From Acidimicrobiia bacterium (GTDB lineage Bacteria; Actinomycetota; Acidimicrobiia; IMCC26256; PALSA-610), in contig JADGOO010000051.1 of NCBI GenBank assembly GCA_017882905.1, positions 1 to 58,139 of the forward strand: a DNA stretch of 58,139 bases, read 5' to 3'. Made by a program: the position numbers and the translations under genes. This document shows, piece after piece, positions 44,007-51,952 of the stretch. The notes under the pieces were generated by a model. The model ran no database searches. It was given only the letters and a program-made list of their open reading frames with translations, and was not told the origin of the DNA. Positions within the stretch are counted from its first letter, which is position 1. The number at the start of each line of letters is the position of its first letter.

Positions 44007-45188
44007 TCACGCAGGGCGAAGCGTGTTCAGCTCCCGGGCGTTGTCCCGCAAGATGCGCAGCTGCGACGCGGCGTCGAGCTCTTTGATCTCCGGCACGTAG
44101 TCGAGCGGCTTCGGCATCCCCTCGATGTGAGGCCAGTCGGACCCGAAGATCACACGATCGGCACCCATCAGCTCGGTGACCTCGTAGGGGTCGTCCTCCC
44201 AGAACGGGTTGATCCAGATGTGCCGGCGGAACGTGTCGACGGGGTTCTCGCGGTAGTAGCCGGGCGTCTTTTTCACCTGCGAGCCGAGCTTGGCGAACAG
44301 GTCGCGCAGGAACGTGGAGCCGTTCTCGACCGAGGCGATGCGCAGGTTCGGGAAGCGGTCGAAGTGCTTCGCGAACACGAGCGTGATGAGGAAGTCGTGC
44401 GCGGCGCGCTCGATCGAGAACGCCTTGATGCTCGGCTGCCACACCCCGCCGGTGAAGTTCGCGGCGAACCCGTCGTCGGCGTACCCGTTGCTGCTGTAAC
44501 CGCTGTCGCCGGCATGGACCACGACCGTGATGCCGGCCTCGTTCACGAGCGACCAGAAGGGATCGAAGTCGGTGTGGGTGGGCGGCTTCGGCCCGTCGCC
44601 GGTGAACACGGCGGCGGGGCGGATCACGATCACGCGCGCGCCCTCGGCGAGCGCCCACTCGAGCTCGTGGCACGCCCAGCTCACATCGGCGAGCGAGATG
44701 TAGGGCGCCGCGAAGATGCGGTTCTGGTAGTGGAAGCCCCAGTCTTCGCTGAGCCACTGGTTGAACGCTCGGAACGTGTGGTTCACGGCCTCGGGGTCGT
44801 GCTTGAGGAGCTCCTCGTAGAGCACCCCGAGCGTGGGGAAGAGCCACATCGCTTCGAGACCTTGCTCGTCGAGCTTGGCGAGCCGCGCGTCGCGGTCTCG
44901 GTAGGCGGCCGGGATCGGCTCGCGGTCGCGCAGGAACTCGAGCGGGTTGAGTCCGTTCGGGTTGCCGCGGAAGTAGTCGTGCATCGCGCCGGCCTTCGCG
45001 ATCGGGTCGAAGGTGGGGTTCGCCACGGCATGACTCACCCGCCCGCCGACCACGTGGTACTGGCGCCCGTTGATCGTGGCCCACTGCACGCAGCGCGGCC
45101 CGAGGCGAGGATCGAGGTGCCGGGTGAAGGCGTCGAGGGCCTCGTAGTAATGGTTGTCGGCGTCGAATGCGTCGAAGGTCAGCTCCAC
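44007..45188 (-). CDS. amidohydrolase family 2 (ACMSD-like) protein
   Basis: 393 residues from GTG 45188. TIM-barrel metal hydrolase or decarboxylase of the amidohydrolase-2 group; the substrate is unknown. The start FDADNHYYE carries the altered first metal motif (DNHYYE instead of HxH). VVVHAGDSGY, SVENGS and FGSDWPHIEGM carry later metal and catalytic residues. Such proteins often sit in aromatic or xenobiotic degradation clusters. The GTG is chosen because -10 box TAGCCT (45196-45201) is 7 nt upstream; ATG 45212 would place the start upstream of that box. It forms a divergent pair with the 2OG oxygenase. Confidence 0.85.
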   Translation of the reverse strand: MELTFDAFDADNHYYEALDAFTRHLDPRLGPRCVQWATINGRQYHVVGGRVSHAVANPTFDPIAKAGAMHDYFRGNPNGLNPLEFLRDREPIPAAYRDRDARLAKLDEQGLEAMWLFPTLGVLYEELLKHDPEAVNHTFRAFNQWLSEDWGFHYQNRIFAAPYISLADVSWACHELEWALAEGARVIVIRPAAVFTGDGPKPPTHTDFDPFWSLVNEAGITVVVHAGDSGYSSNGYADDGFAANFTGGVWQPSIKAFSIERAAHDFLITLVFAKHFDRFPNLRIASVENGSTFLRDLFAKLGSQVKKTPGYYRENPVDTFRRHIWINPFWEDDPYEVTELMGADRVIFGSDWPHIEGMPKPLDYVPEIKELDAASQLRILRDNARELNTLRPA

Positions 45189-45195
45189 GCCCACC

Positions 45196-45205
45196 AGGCT
45201 AGATG
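45196..45205. promoter_or_regulatory. fused bidirectional -10 element (plus-strand half weaker)
   Basis: AGGCTAGATG. The minus strand reads TAGCCT, 7 nt before GTG 45188. The plus strand reads TAGATG, 13 nt before GTG 45219, leaving a short leader. The shared TA is at 45200-45201. Confidence 0.45.
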
Positions 45206-45218
45206 CGAACATGGGGCC

Positions 45219-46205
45219 GTGAGCCAGCCGGACGACGTGCCCGTGATCGACATCACGCCGTTGGTCACGGGGGTGGGCGACCCGAGACCGGTTGCGGCGG
45301 CGATCGACCGGGCCTGCCGTGAGGTCGGCTTCTTCGCGATTGCCGGCCATGGCGTGGCCGCGGCCGACCTCGACGCGCTCATCGACGCCACCCAACGGTT
45401 CTTCGCCCTGCCGGCCGCCGACAAGCAAGCGGTGGCGATGGCACGGGCCGGGCTCGCCTGGCGCGGCTGGTTCCCACTGGGCGGCGAGCTCACGTCGGGC
45501 CGCCCCGATGCCAAGGAGGGCTACTACTTCGGGCGCGAGCTCCCGGCGGGCGATCCCCGACCGTTGCACGGCCCCAACCTCTGGCCGTCGGAGCCGAGCG
45601 CGCTGCGCCCCGCCGTCGACACCTGGATGCGGGCGATGGAGCAGCTGGCGCAGCTCGTCCTCAGCGCCATCGCGGTCGGGCTCGGTCTCGACGCGCAATG
45701 GTTCGTCGACGAGCTCACTGCCGATCCGGTCGTGCTGTTCCGCGCCTTTCGCTACCCGGCCCTCGGTGCGGATCCCGGGTTCGAGTGGTCGGTGGGCGAG
45801 CACACCGATTACGGCTTGCTCACGCTGCTCGCTCAAGACGGCACGCCGGGTCTGGAAGTGCGCGTCGACGGCTCCTGGCGCGCGGTACCGGCCGATCGCG
45901 ACCTGATCGTGTGCAACCTCGGCGACATGCTCGATCGGATGACCGGCGGCCGATACCGCTCCACGACGCACCGGGTGCGCAACGTCACGGACCACGAACG
46001 TCTGTCGTTCCCGTTCTTCTGCGATCCAGGGTGGGACGCGGCAGTGCAGCCGCTGCCGGTGCTCGCGGGCGACCCGCCGCCCGACGACGGGCCGACTCGG
46101 TGGGACGGCACGAGCCTGCGCATGCTCTCGGGCACCTACGGCGAGTACCTGTGGGCGAAGGTGCAGAAGGTCTTCCCCGCCCTCTCCCCCCAAGAGCTTG
46201 CTTGA
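45219..46205 (+). CDS. 2-oxoglutarate/Fe(II)-dependent oxygenase (isopenicillin N synthase-like)
   Basis: 328-residue non-heme iron oxygenase of the DIOX/IPNS family. The N-terminal DIOX_N segment has VPVIDITPL and CREVGFFAIAGHGV. The iron site is the HTD of GEHTDYGLLTLL with the distal His in STTHRV; the 2OG-binding Arg is in RLSFPFF. The substrate is unknown; relatives act on amino-acid-derived metabolites, purine-like compounds and hormones. GTG 45219 is the first sensible start. Its TGA lies in the left arm of a hairpin. Next comes a PLP decarboxylase, then a TauD-type oxygenase. Confidence 0.88.
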   Translation: MSQPDDVPVIDITPLVTGVGDPRPVAAAIDRACREVGFFAIAGHGVAAADLDALIDATQRFFALPAADKQAVAMARAGLAWRGWFPLGGELTSGRPDAKEGYYFGRELPAGDPRPLHGPNLWPSEPSALRPAVDTWMRAMEQLAQLVLSAIAVGLGLDAQWFVDELTADPVVLFRAFRYPALGADPGFEWSVGEHTDYGLLTLLAQDGTPGLEVRVDGSWRAVPADRDLIVCNLGDMLDRMTGGRYRSTTHRVRNVTDHERLSFPFFCDPGWDAAVQPLPVLAGDPPPDDGPTRWDGTSLRMLSGTYGEYLWAKVQKVFPALSPQELA

Positions 46206-46235
46206 GTGGAGGGTCGCAGAGCGACCCCTCCGCTC
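46204..46235 (+). terminator. hairpin beginning in the stop codon of the 2OG oxygenase
   Basis: Left arm 46204-46217 pairs with 46221-46235 around an AGA loop (GAGTGGAGG.GTCGC with GCGACCCCTCCGCTC; one bulge, one wobble). The left arm includes the last two bases of the TGA stop. No U-tract. Confidence 0.55.
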
Positions 46236-46274
46236 ACCAGAACATGCGTCGGGCCGCTCACTAGGGTCGCCGCG

Positions 46275-47621
46275 ATGCGAATGTTCGACTTCGACGACGA
46301 AGCGGCCGAGCTCGCCGAGATGTGCTTCTCGTGGATTCGCGGCCGCGTCGACAACCCGCCACCGTTCGTCGCGCCGCCCACTCCGACCGAGCTCGCGATG
46401 CACCTCGGTCGGACGATCACACCGCACGGCCTCGGCAGCACCGAAGCGATGCACCTCTTTGCCCGGCACATCGCCACGAGCGCGATCGTGCTCGACAGCC
46501 CGCGCCACGGCGCGCTCGTACCCGGAGCGCCCACGATCGCAGCCACGCTCTTCGACGCGTGTGTCGGTGCCAGCGCCCTCGTTGCCGAAGCGTGGCTCGA
46601 AGCGTCCGGCGCGATCGCAGCCGAGAACCAGGCGCTGCGCTGGCTGTCGGATCTCGCAGGCCTGCCGCCCGACGCGGGCGGCTGCTTCGTGAGCGGCGGA
46701 ACGGCCGGCAACCTCTCGGCGTTGTGCACCGCGCGCGACGCGCACGCCATGGAGCGCCGTACGGTCGCCGTGGGCGCCGACGCCCACGCGTCGATCGCCA
46801 AGGCGCTGCGCGTGCTCGGCCTTCACGCGCTCATCGTGCCGTCCGACGAACGCGGCCGCCTCACCGGCGCCGCGCTCTCCGACGCGTTGCTCGCCGCCGA
46901 CGACGACGGCCGCTCCGTCGACGTGTTCGCCGTGGTCGCGACTGCAGGCGCCACCAACGCGGGCAGCATCGACGACCTCGCGGGCGTCGCCGAGATCTCG
47001 CACGAGCGCGACTTGTGGTTCCACGTCGATGCCGCGTACGGCGGCGCCGCGCTCTGCGCGCCGAGCGCACGCGACCGGTTCACGGGGATCGAAGCCGTCG
47101 ACTCGCTGATCATCGATCCGCACAAGTGGCTGTTCGCACCGCTCGACTGCTGCGGGCTCCTCTACCGCGAGCCGGCCCGTGCCCTCCCGGTGCACCAGCA
47201 GTCGGCGAGCTACCTCGACGCGATGCGGGTGGAAGGCGAATGGGACCCGGCCGACTACGCGCTGCACCTCACCCGACGCGCGCGCGGCCTGCCGTTCTGG
47301 TTCTCGCTCGCCACCTACGGCACCGACGCCTACGCCGAGGCCGTGGAAGCCGTGCTCGCCACCACTCGCACCGCCGCGCGCCACATCGATGCCGCGCCGC
47401 ACGTGGAGCTGATCCTCGAACCAGAGCTCGGCGTGCTCCTGTTCCGCCGACCCGGCTGGTCCGAGGGCGACTACCTGGCGTGGAGCCGTGCGCTCTTCAG
47501 CGACGGCACGGCGTTCGTGCTGCCGACCCGCTGGCACGGCGAGACCGTCGGCCGCTTCGTGTTCCTCCACCCCAAGACCACCATCGAGCTGTTCGACGAG
47601 GTCCTCGCGGCCATGGCCTAG
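46275..47621 (+). CDS. PLP-dependent group II decarboxylase (aromatic/diaminobutyrate type)
   Basis: 448 residues. PLP fold type I with the cofactor Lys in DPHKWLF, HVDAAYGG (Asp and His contacting PLP) and VATAGATNAGSIDDL. It is similar to aromatic-L-amino-acid, glutamate and 2,4-diaminobutyrate decarboxylases; the substrate cannot be told. The N-terminal PTPTELAMHLGRTITPHGLG is typical of actinobacterial members. ATG 46275 lies 7 nt after -10 box TAGGGT (46262-46267), so it is transcribed on its own and leaderless. It stands between two different Fe(II)/2OG oxygenases. Confidence 0.88.
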   Translation: MRMFDFDDEAAELAEMCFSWIRGRVDNPPPFVAPPTPTELAMHLGRTITPHGLGSTEAMHLFARHIATSAIVLDSPRHGALVPGAPTIAATLFDACVGASALVAEAWLEASGAIAAENQALRWLSDLAGLPPDAGGCFVSGGTAGNLSALCTARDAHAMERRTVAVGADAHASIAKALRVLGLHALIVPSDERGRLTGAALSDALLAADDDGRSVDVFAVVATAGATNAGSIDDLAGVAEISHERDLWFHVDAAYGGAALCAPSARDRFTGIEAVDSLIIDPHKWLFAPLDCCGLLYREPARALPVHQQSASYLDAMRVEGEWDPADYALHLTRRARGLPFWFSLATYGTDAYAEAVEAVLATTRTAARHIDAAPHVELILEPELGVLLFRRPGWSEGDYLAWSRALFSDGTAFVLPTRWHGETVGRFVFLHPKTTIELFDEVLAAMA

Positions 47622-47665
47622 CGGTGGCCCTCGCCGCCGCGCCCGGTGGGCTTTACGCTCTGCGC

Positions 47666-48595
47666 ATGGCCGTCACCGATACCGCCGACGCACGGCTCGT
47701 CCCGGTGCCTGCCGCGCCGGCGGGCCAGGAGCCTTGCCTCATCACCGTGCAACCACACGCCGGTGCGTGCGGTGCCGTGATCGGCGGCGTCGACCTGCGC
47801 TCCGACCTCGACGACGACGTGGTCGCCGAGATCCGCCGGGCCTTGCTCGACCACGGCGTGATCTTCTTCCGCGACCAGTCGCTCACGCCCCGGCAACAGG
47901 TCGCGTTCTCACGGCGCTTCGGTCCTTACTCGCCCGTGCCCTTCATCGAACCCGTCGCCGACCACCCCGAAGTGATCGCGGTCGTCCGCGAACCGAGCGA
48001 ACGCCAAGGCTTCGCGTTCGGCGGTCTCTGGCACTCCGACTTCTCCTTCCTCGCCGAGCCGCCCACCGGGTCGATCCTGCACGCCATCGAGGTACCGCCG
48101 TACGGCGCCGACACGATCTGGGCGAACCAGTACCTCGCGCTGTCCACGCTCTCTCCCGGCCTGCGCGCCACGTTGCGTGGCCTGCGCGGCGTGCACAGCG
48201 CCGTCAACGCGTACTCGCCCAAGATGCAAGGCATCCACGATCAGTTCGTCGGCATGACAGTGCGCACCAGTACCGACGCCGAACGCACGCAGGTCCATCC
48301 GGTCGTGCGCGTGCACGCCGAGACCGGCAAGGAAGTGCTCTTCGTGAACGCGCAGTACACCGTCGGTCTCGACGGATGGTGGCCGCACGAAGCAAAGCCG
48401 CTACTCGACCACCTCGCGCGCCACTCCACGCAGGAGTCGTTCACGTGCCGGTGGCAGTGGCGCGCCGGCGACGTCGCGTTCTGGGACAACCGATGCGTGC
48501 AGCACATGGCGCTCGCCGACGTGTCGGGCCACCGTCGCTACATGCACCGCACCACCGTTGCCGGTGAGGCGCCGATCGCCGCGCCGACGGTCTGA
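47666..48595 (+). CDS. TauD/TfdA-family Fe(II)/2OG dioxygenase
   Basis: 309 residues. The iron motif HxD is in LWHSDFSF, with the distal His in WDNRCVQHMALAD; the 2OG-binding Arg is in HRRYMHRTT. GVIFFRDQSLTPRQQVAFSRRFG is typical of TauD/TfdA. Substrates in the family include taurine, alkyl sulfates and phenoxyacetates; the neighbouring sulfatase genes make a sulfated or sulfonated compound conceivable, but that is inference. ATG 47666 is 6 nt after -10 box TACGCT (47654-47659). Confidence 0.9.
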   Translation: MAVTDTADARLVPVPAAPAGQEPCLITVQPHAGACGAVIGGVDLRSDLDDDVVAEIRRALLDHGVIFFRDQSLTPRQQVAFSRRFGPYSPVPFIEPVADHPEVIAVVREPSERQGFAFGGLWHSDFSFLAEPPTGSILHAIEVPPYGADTIWANQYLALSTLSPGLRATLRGLRGVHSAVNAYSPKMQGIHDQFVGMTVRTSTDAERTQVHPVVRVHAETGKEVLFVNAQYTVGLDGWWPHEAKPLLDHLARHSTQESFTCRWQWRAGDVAFWDNRCVQHMALADVSGHRRYMHRTTVAGEAPIAAPTV

Positions 48596-48607
48596 TCCAC
48601 AACGCGA

Positions 48608-48633
48608 AACGGCGCGCCTTGCGGCGCGCCGTT
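48608..48633 (-). terminator. terminator of the cold-shock gene (bidirectional)
   Basis: AACGGCGCGCC (48608-48618) pairs perfectly with GGCGCGCCGTT (48623-48633) around TTGC. On the minus strand the stem is followed by a short TTT run. It separates the convergent TauD and csp genes. Confidence 0.75.
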
Positions 48634-48659
48634 CCTCGAGATGTCAGTGGTTCGAACGG

Positions 48660-48860
48660 TCAGACGACGCGCACGTCGCGCGCCTCTTCGCCCTTCTTGC
48701 CCGGGCCGACCTCGAACTCGACCTTCTGGCCCTCTTCGAGTGTGCGGTAGCCGTTGCCCTGAATGGCCGAGAAGTGCACGAAGACATCCTTGCCGCCGTC
48801 ACGGCTGATGAAGCCGTAGCCCTTCTCGGAGTTGAACCACTTGACCGTGCCTGTTGCCAC
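48660..48860 (-). CDS. cspA: cold-shock protein (CspA family RNA chaperone)
   Basis: 66 residues, full length. It binds single-stranded nucleic acid and melts RNA structure. RNP1 is KGYGFI (about 13-18) and RNP2 is VFVHF (about 26-30). It begins [14 protein letters not shown]. It has one of the few clearly leadered transcripts here: more than 70 nt separate a candidate -10 box from the ATG, as usual for csp genes that regulate themselves through the 5' leader. Confidence 0.97.
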   Translation of the reverse strand: MATGTVKWFNSEKGYGFISRDGGKDVFVHFSAIQGNGYRTLEEGQKVEFEVGPGKKGEEARDVRVV

Positions 48861-48946
48861 TTCTTGCTCTCTGTTCTGCCCGCCCGGTCTTTAGGTTCGG
48901 AGTCCTCGAGTGGGTGGGCGAACCTCGAGACCGTGCGAAAATGGTA
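48861..48946 (-). promoter_or_regulatory. cspA 5' leader and candidate -10 box
   Basis: Minus-strand TACCAT (48946-48941) would start transcription near 48934, giving a leader of about 74 nt. A stem between 48924-48931 and 48902-48910 (GTC-TCGAG with CTCGAGGAC) lies near the 5' end. No good -35 box is seen. Confidence 0.4.
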
Positions 48947-49036
48947 GCTCACAGAATCCCGCAGGGGTACCTCGGCCTCGGGACACGGCTCGGGCGAACG
49001 TTGCGGTGGCACGGCGGGTCCTGCAAGGGTGGACAC

Positions 49037-50137
49037 GTGGAGTTCGCGATGTTCTACGAGATCCCCGTGGCCAAGCCCTGGACCCGCGACGGCGAGTACC
49101 AGGCCTACCGCGACACGATCGAGCAGGCGAAGCTCGGCGACAAGATGGGCTTCCACTCCTTTTGGACGGTGGAGCACCACTTCCTCGACGAGTACTCGCA
49201 CTGCTCCAACCCCGAGGTGCTCTACGGCCACCTCGCGGCCGTCACCGAGAACCTGCGCATCGGGTACGGCGTCCGCCTCTTGCCCCAGCCGTACAACCAT
49301 CCCGTGCGCACCGCCGAGAGCGTCGCGACGCTCGACCTGATCTCGAACGGCCGGGTCGAGTTCGGCACCGGCCGCAGCTCCACGCGTGCCGAGCTCGAGG
49401 GCTTCGGCGTCGACCCCAAACAGACGCGCCAGATGTGGGACGAAGCGCTGCGCCACATCGTGGGGTGCTGGACCGAAGACGAGCATTCCTTCGACGGCAC
49501 CTACTGGTCGATGCCGAAGCGGCGCGTGCACCCGAAGCCTCGCCAGGACCCGCATCCGCCGATCTGGGGCGCGACATCGAGCGTCGAAGGTCACTACGAG
49601 ATCGGCTCGCGCGGCATCGGCCTGCTGAGCTTCACCGTGGGGAACCCGCCTGAGACGCTCGCCGAGCGACTCGACGCCTACCGCAAGGGTCAGGCTGCGT
49701 GCAGCGAGCCGGTCGGCAAGTTCCGCAACAGCCGCGCGGCCACGTTCACAATGGTGCATTGTGCCGACACGAACGAGCGGGCGAAGGCCGAGGCCGACGA
49801 ATCGTTCACCTGGTACCCGCGCACGGCCGTCGCCCGCATCGCCGAGCTCGGTGACTGGATGGCCGGCCAGGAGCTCGGGAACTACGCCTACGTGGGCGAG
49901 GCCGCCAAGACCCGGGACTCAGGCGTGCTGGACCACATGAACATGGACTACCTGTACGACAGCGGGGCGGCCGTGGTTGGTGATCCGGACCGTTGCATCG
50001 AGATCTGCAAGCGGTACGAGGCGGTCGGCTGCGAGCTGCTCTTCTGCCTGCTGAACCCGTACAAGATGACGCACGAACAAGTGATGCACAGCATCGAGCT
50101 GTTGGGCCGTCACGTGATCCCCGAGTTCCGTCACTGA
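49037..50137 (+). CDS. LLM-class flavin-dependent oxidoreductase (luciferase-like monooxygenase)
   Basis: 366-residue bacterial-luciferase-fold enzyme using reduced FMN (or F420 in some actinobacterial relatives). VEFAMFYEIPVAKPW begins the barrel; FWTVEHHFLDEYSH, GYGVRLLPQPYNHPVR and GRVEFGTGRSSTRAEL are typical. The substrate is unknown. GTG 49037 is preceded by AAGGGT, which can be read either as a Shine-Dalgarno or as a -10 box 6 nt upstream. The long frame upstream of it overlaps the csp leader and is not coding. Confidence 0.87.
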   Translation: MEFAMFYEIPVAKPWTRDGEYQAYRDTIEQAKLGDKMGFHSFWTVEHHFLDEYSHCSNPEVLYGHLAAVTENLRIGYGVRLLPQPYNHPVRTAESVATLDLISNGRVEFGTGRSSTRAELEGFGVDPKQTRQMWDEALRHIVGCWTEDEHSFDGTYWSMPKRRVHPKPRQDPHPPIWGATSSVEGHYEIGSRGIGLLSFTVGNPPETLAERLDAYRKGQAACSEPVGKFRNSRAATFTMVHCADTNERAKAEADESFTWYPRTAVARIAELGDWMAGQELGNYAYVGEAAKTRDSGVLDHMNMDYLYDSGAAVVGDPDRCIEICKRYEAVGCELLFCLLNPYKMTHEQVMHSIELLGRHVIPEFRH

Positions 50138-50185
50138 GGCCCGCCGTTCGGGGCACATCTTGCTGAATCTTTCACCTACCGCGAC

Positions 50186-50215
50186 TTCTCATCGCCGCAG
50201 GGCGCGCGGTATAAA
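50186..50215 (+). promoter_or_regulatory. sigma70-like promoter in the 257-nt gap
   Basis: TTCTCA (50186-50191), 18-nt spacer, TATAAA (50210-50215). It is the most AT-rich spot in the region. Predicted start near 50222, at the foot of the hairpin below, so it does not serve the alcohol dehydrogenase gene in an obvious way. Confidence 0.4.
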
Positions 50216-50222
50216 TGGAAAC

Positions 50223-50279
50223 GGCGGGGTTGAGCGGAGGTTGCCCCCACCACCCTCCTGCTCACCCCGCCATTTCTTC
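50223..50279 (+). terminator. strong hairpin with U-rich tail
   Basis: GGCGGGG, TGAGC and GGAGG (50223-50240) pair with CCTCC, GCTCA and CCCCGCC (50254-50271), with two bulged Ts, followed by ATTTCTTC. It could be the terminator of the LLM gene (stop at 50137) or the body of a short RNA made from the promoter at 50186. Confidence 0.6.
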
Positions 50280-50280
50280 T

Positions 50281-50298
50281 GCGCCTGCTTCGCCCGGC
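50281..50298 (+). repeat. 18-mer repeat, copy 2
   Basis: Exact copy of the 18-mer at 1339-1356, directly after the U-rich tail of the hairpin; again preceded by TTTC. Intergenic. The remainder up to 50394 (G+C-rich, with a -10 box TAGATT at 50382) holds no gene that I can support. Confidence 0.7.
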
Positions 50299-50394
50299 CC
50301 CAGTCCCCCCAACATTGCGTGCACACGGCGTGCAAGAACGACGCTCCGCCGCGGCGGTGGACCCGAGTGCGGGCCGCTCCGTAGATTCGCCTCC

Positions 50395-51435
50395 ATGCCC
50401 GGTGCGACGATGCCGGCGGCCGTCTACGTCGGCGACGGCCGCATCGAGGTGCAACAGCTCGACGTGCCCGAACCAGCGGCCGGTGAAGTGCTCGTCGAGG
50501 TGTCGCACTGTGGCATCTGCGGCACCGACCTGCACCTCGTCCTGCAGCAGTACGCGCGGCCGGGTTCCGTGCTCGGCCACGAGTGGGCCGGCACCGTCGT
50601 GGCGACGGGCGCCGGCGTCACGGGTTGGGCGGTCGGCGAGCGGATCGTGGCCGGTCCGCGCGGCGGCTGCGGCGACTGCTACGCGTGTCGCCGCGACCGG
50701 CCGTCGGTCTGCCGCAGCCGCGCACGCGGCGACATGCTCGGCGGGCGCGGCGCGTACTGCCGGTACGTCACGGTCGACGCCGCGCGCTTGTTGCGCCTGC
50801 CCGACACTTTGAGCACGCGCGCCGCTGCATTGAGCGAACCCACTGCGATCGCGCTGCACACCATCTCGCTGAGCGGCGTGGCGCCGGGCGATCGCGTGCT
50901 CGTCACGGGCGGCGGACCGGTCGGTCTGCTCACCACTGCGGTGCTCGGCGCGCAGGGCGTGGCCGATGTGACCGTGTCGGAACCGTCGGCCGTGCGACGC
51001 GCGCAAGCGCTCACCGTCGGCGCGCGACGTGCCATCGAGCCGACCGTGCTCGAACGGGCGGCCATCGGGCAGCCGGTGGCCGAGCCGTACGACGTGATCT
51101 TCGAGTGCTCCGGTGTCGCGGCCGCCGCCGAGCGCGCACTCGACCAGCTCGACGAGGCGGGCACGTTCGTGTTCGTCGGCACCGGTCACGACTGGCCACG
51201 CGTGAACCACAACCGGGCCATCATCTTCGAGATGACGATCCTCGGCGCGTACAACTACAACGCCGACGGCTTCGCGGGCGCGGTGGCATTGCTCGACTCC
51301 GGACGCCTGCCGCTCGACGCGCTCATCGCGCCGATCGATGTCGGCCTCGACGCGTTGGGCGTCACGATGGAACGGCTCTCGCGCGCCGAGATCGCCGGCA
51401 AGGTGATGGTGCGGCCCACGGTCGAAGGCGGTTGA
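50395..51435 (+). CDS. zinc-dependent alcohol dehydrogenase (MDR family)
   Basis: 346 residues. Catalytic zinc ligands are Cys in HCGICGTDLH and His-Glu in LGHEWAG; structural zinc Cys are in GGCGDCYACRRDRPSVC. The NAD(P) loop is VTGGGPVGLLTTAVLGA. It is related to sorbitol, threonine and formaldehyde-type dehydrogenases; the substrate is unknown. ATG 50395 is 7 nt after -10 box TAGATT (50382-50387), so the hairpin upstream is not in its leader. The VOC gene starts one base after its stop, so both are one unit. Confidence 0.9.
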   Translation: MPGATMPAAVYVGDGRIEVQQLDVPEPAAGEVLVEVSHCGICGTDLHLVLQQYARPGSVLGHEWAGTVVATGAGVTGWAVGERIVAGPRGGCGDCYACRRDRPSVCRSRARGDMLGGRGAYCRYVTVDAARLLRLPDTLSTRAAALSEPTAIALHTISLSGVAPGDRVLVTGGGPVGLLTTAVLGAQGVADVTVSEPSAVRRAQALTVGARRAIEPTVLERAAIGQPVAEPYDVIFECSGVAAAAERALDQLDEAGTFVFVGTGHDWPRVNHNRAIIFEMTILGAYNYNADGFAGAVALLDSGRLPLDALIAPIDVGLDALGVTMERLSRAEIAGKVMVRPTVEGG

Positions 51436-51436
51436 C

Positions 51437-51886
51437 ATGCCCGCAACCTTGAATCACGTCGCGATCACGCTCGATCCCGAGCTGCTCGACGACGCAGGGC
51501 GCGCCGAGCTGCTCGCGTTCTTCGGCGAAGTGTTCGGCTGGACCGAAGGCGACAACAGCGGCGAGCAGGGCAATCCGCTGATCATGTACACGGGCACCTT
51601 CGGCCAGTTCGTGTACCTGCTCGGCGCCGAGAATCCGCTCCGCGCACCCGAGCTCGATCACTTCGGGCTGATGGTCGACTCGCTCGACGAGCTGCACGCG
51701 ATCGTCGAGCGTGCGAAGGCGTATGGCGCGCACGACGAGCGTGTGCGCATCATCGACGTGCACGCGCGCACCACGACCGGACCAACGCGCGACTACACGC
51801 TCACGAGTGCGTACATCGGTTTCGTGCTGCCACTGATGATCGAGCTCCAGCACCTCGTCGCCGGCCCCGAGCACCAACCAGCGTGA
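51437..51886 (+). CDS. VOC-superfamily (glyoxalase/dioxygenase-fold) protein
   Basis: 149 residues with the paired beta-alpha-beta-beta-beta modules of the vicinal oxygen chelate fold. LNHVAITLD gives a first His ligand, ELDHFGLMVDS a second, and LMIELQHL the Glu. Such enzymes isomerise, epimerise or cleave substrates at a metal centre; the exact reaction is unknown. It starts one base after the alcohol dehydrogenase stop (TGACATG), so it is translationally coupled. Its stop lies within a 17-bp hairpin. Confidence 0.75.
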   Translation: MPATLNHVAITLDPELLDDAGRAELLAFFGEVFGWTEGDNSGEQGNPLIMYTGTFGQFVYLLGAENPLRAPELDHFGLMVDSLDELHAIVERAKAYGAHDERVRIIDVHARTTTGPTRDYTLTSAYIGFVLPLMIELQHLVAGPEHQPA

Positions 51887-51917
51887 CGAGATAGCGCATA
51901 GCGCTATCTCGTCGCGC
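51881..51917. terminator. hairpin containing the VOC stop codon
   Basis: 51881-51897 pairs with 51901-51917 around an ATA loop: 17 bp with one T-G wobble (core GACGAGATAGCGC). The TGA stop (51884-51886) is inside the left arm. It separates convergent VOC and aldo/keto reductase genes. Confidence 0.68.
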
Positions 51918-51952
51918 AAGAAACGGCCGGGTCTCGGCGGGGATTCGGCGAG

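Noticed and set aside
44007-47570. 1187-codon open frame on the minus strand across several genes
   Set aside because: Only its last third is the amidohydrolase; the rest is antisense to the 2OG oxygenase and decarboxylase, which carry all the diagnostic motifs. Long antisense frames are normal at this GC content.
48644-48660. GGTTCGAAC near the csp gene, resembling a tRNA T-arm
   Set aside because: No cloverleaf partner segments; the region is the short space between the csp stop and its terminator.
50160-50384. 74-codon Cys-containing frame in the gap before the alcohol dehydrogenase
   Set aside because: It runs through a strong hairpin and the 18-mer repeat, has no plausible start signal and no recognisable family.
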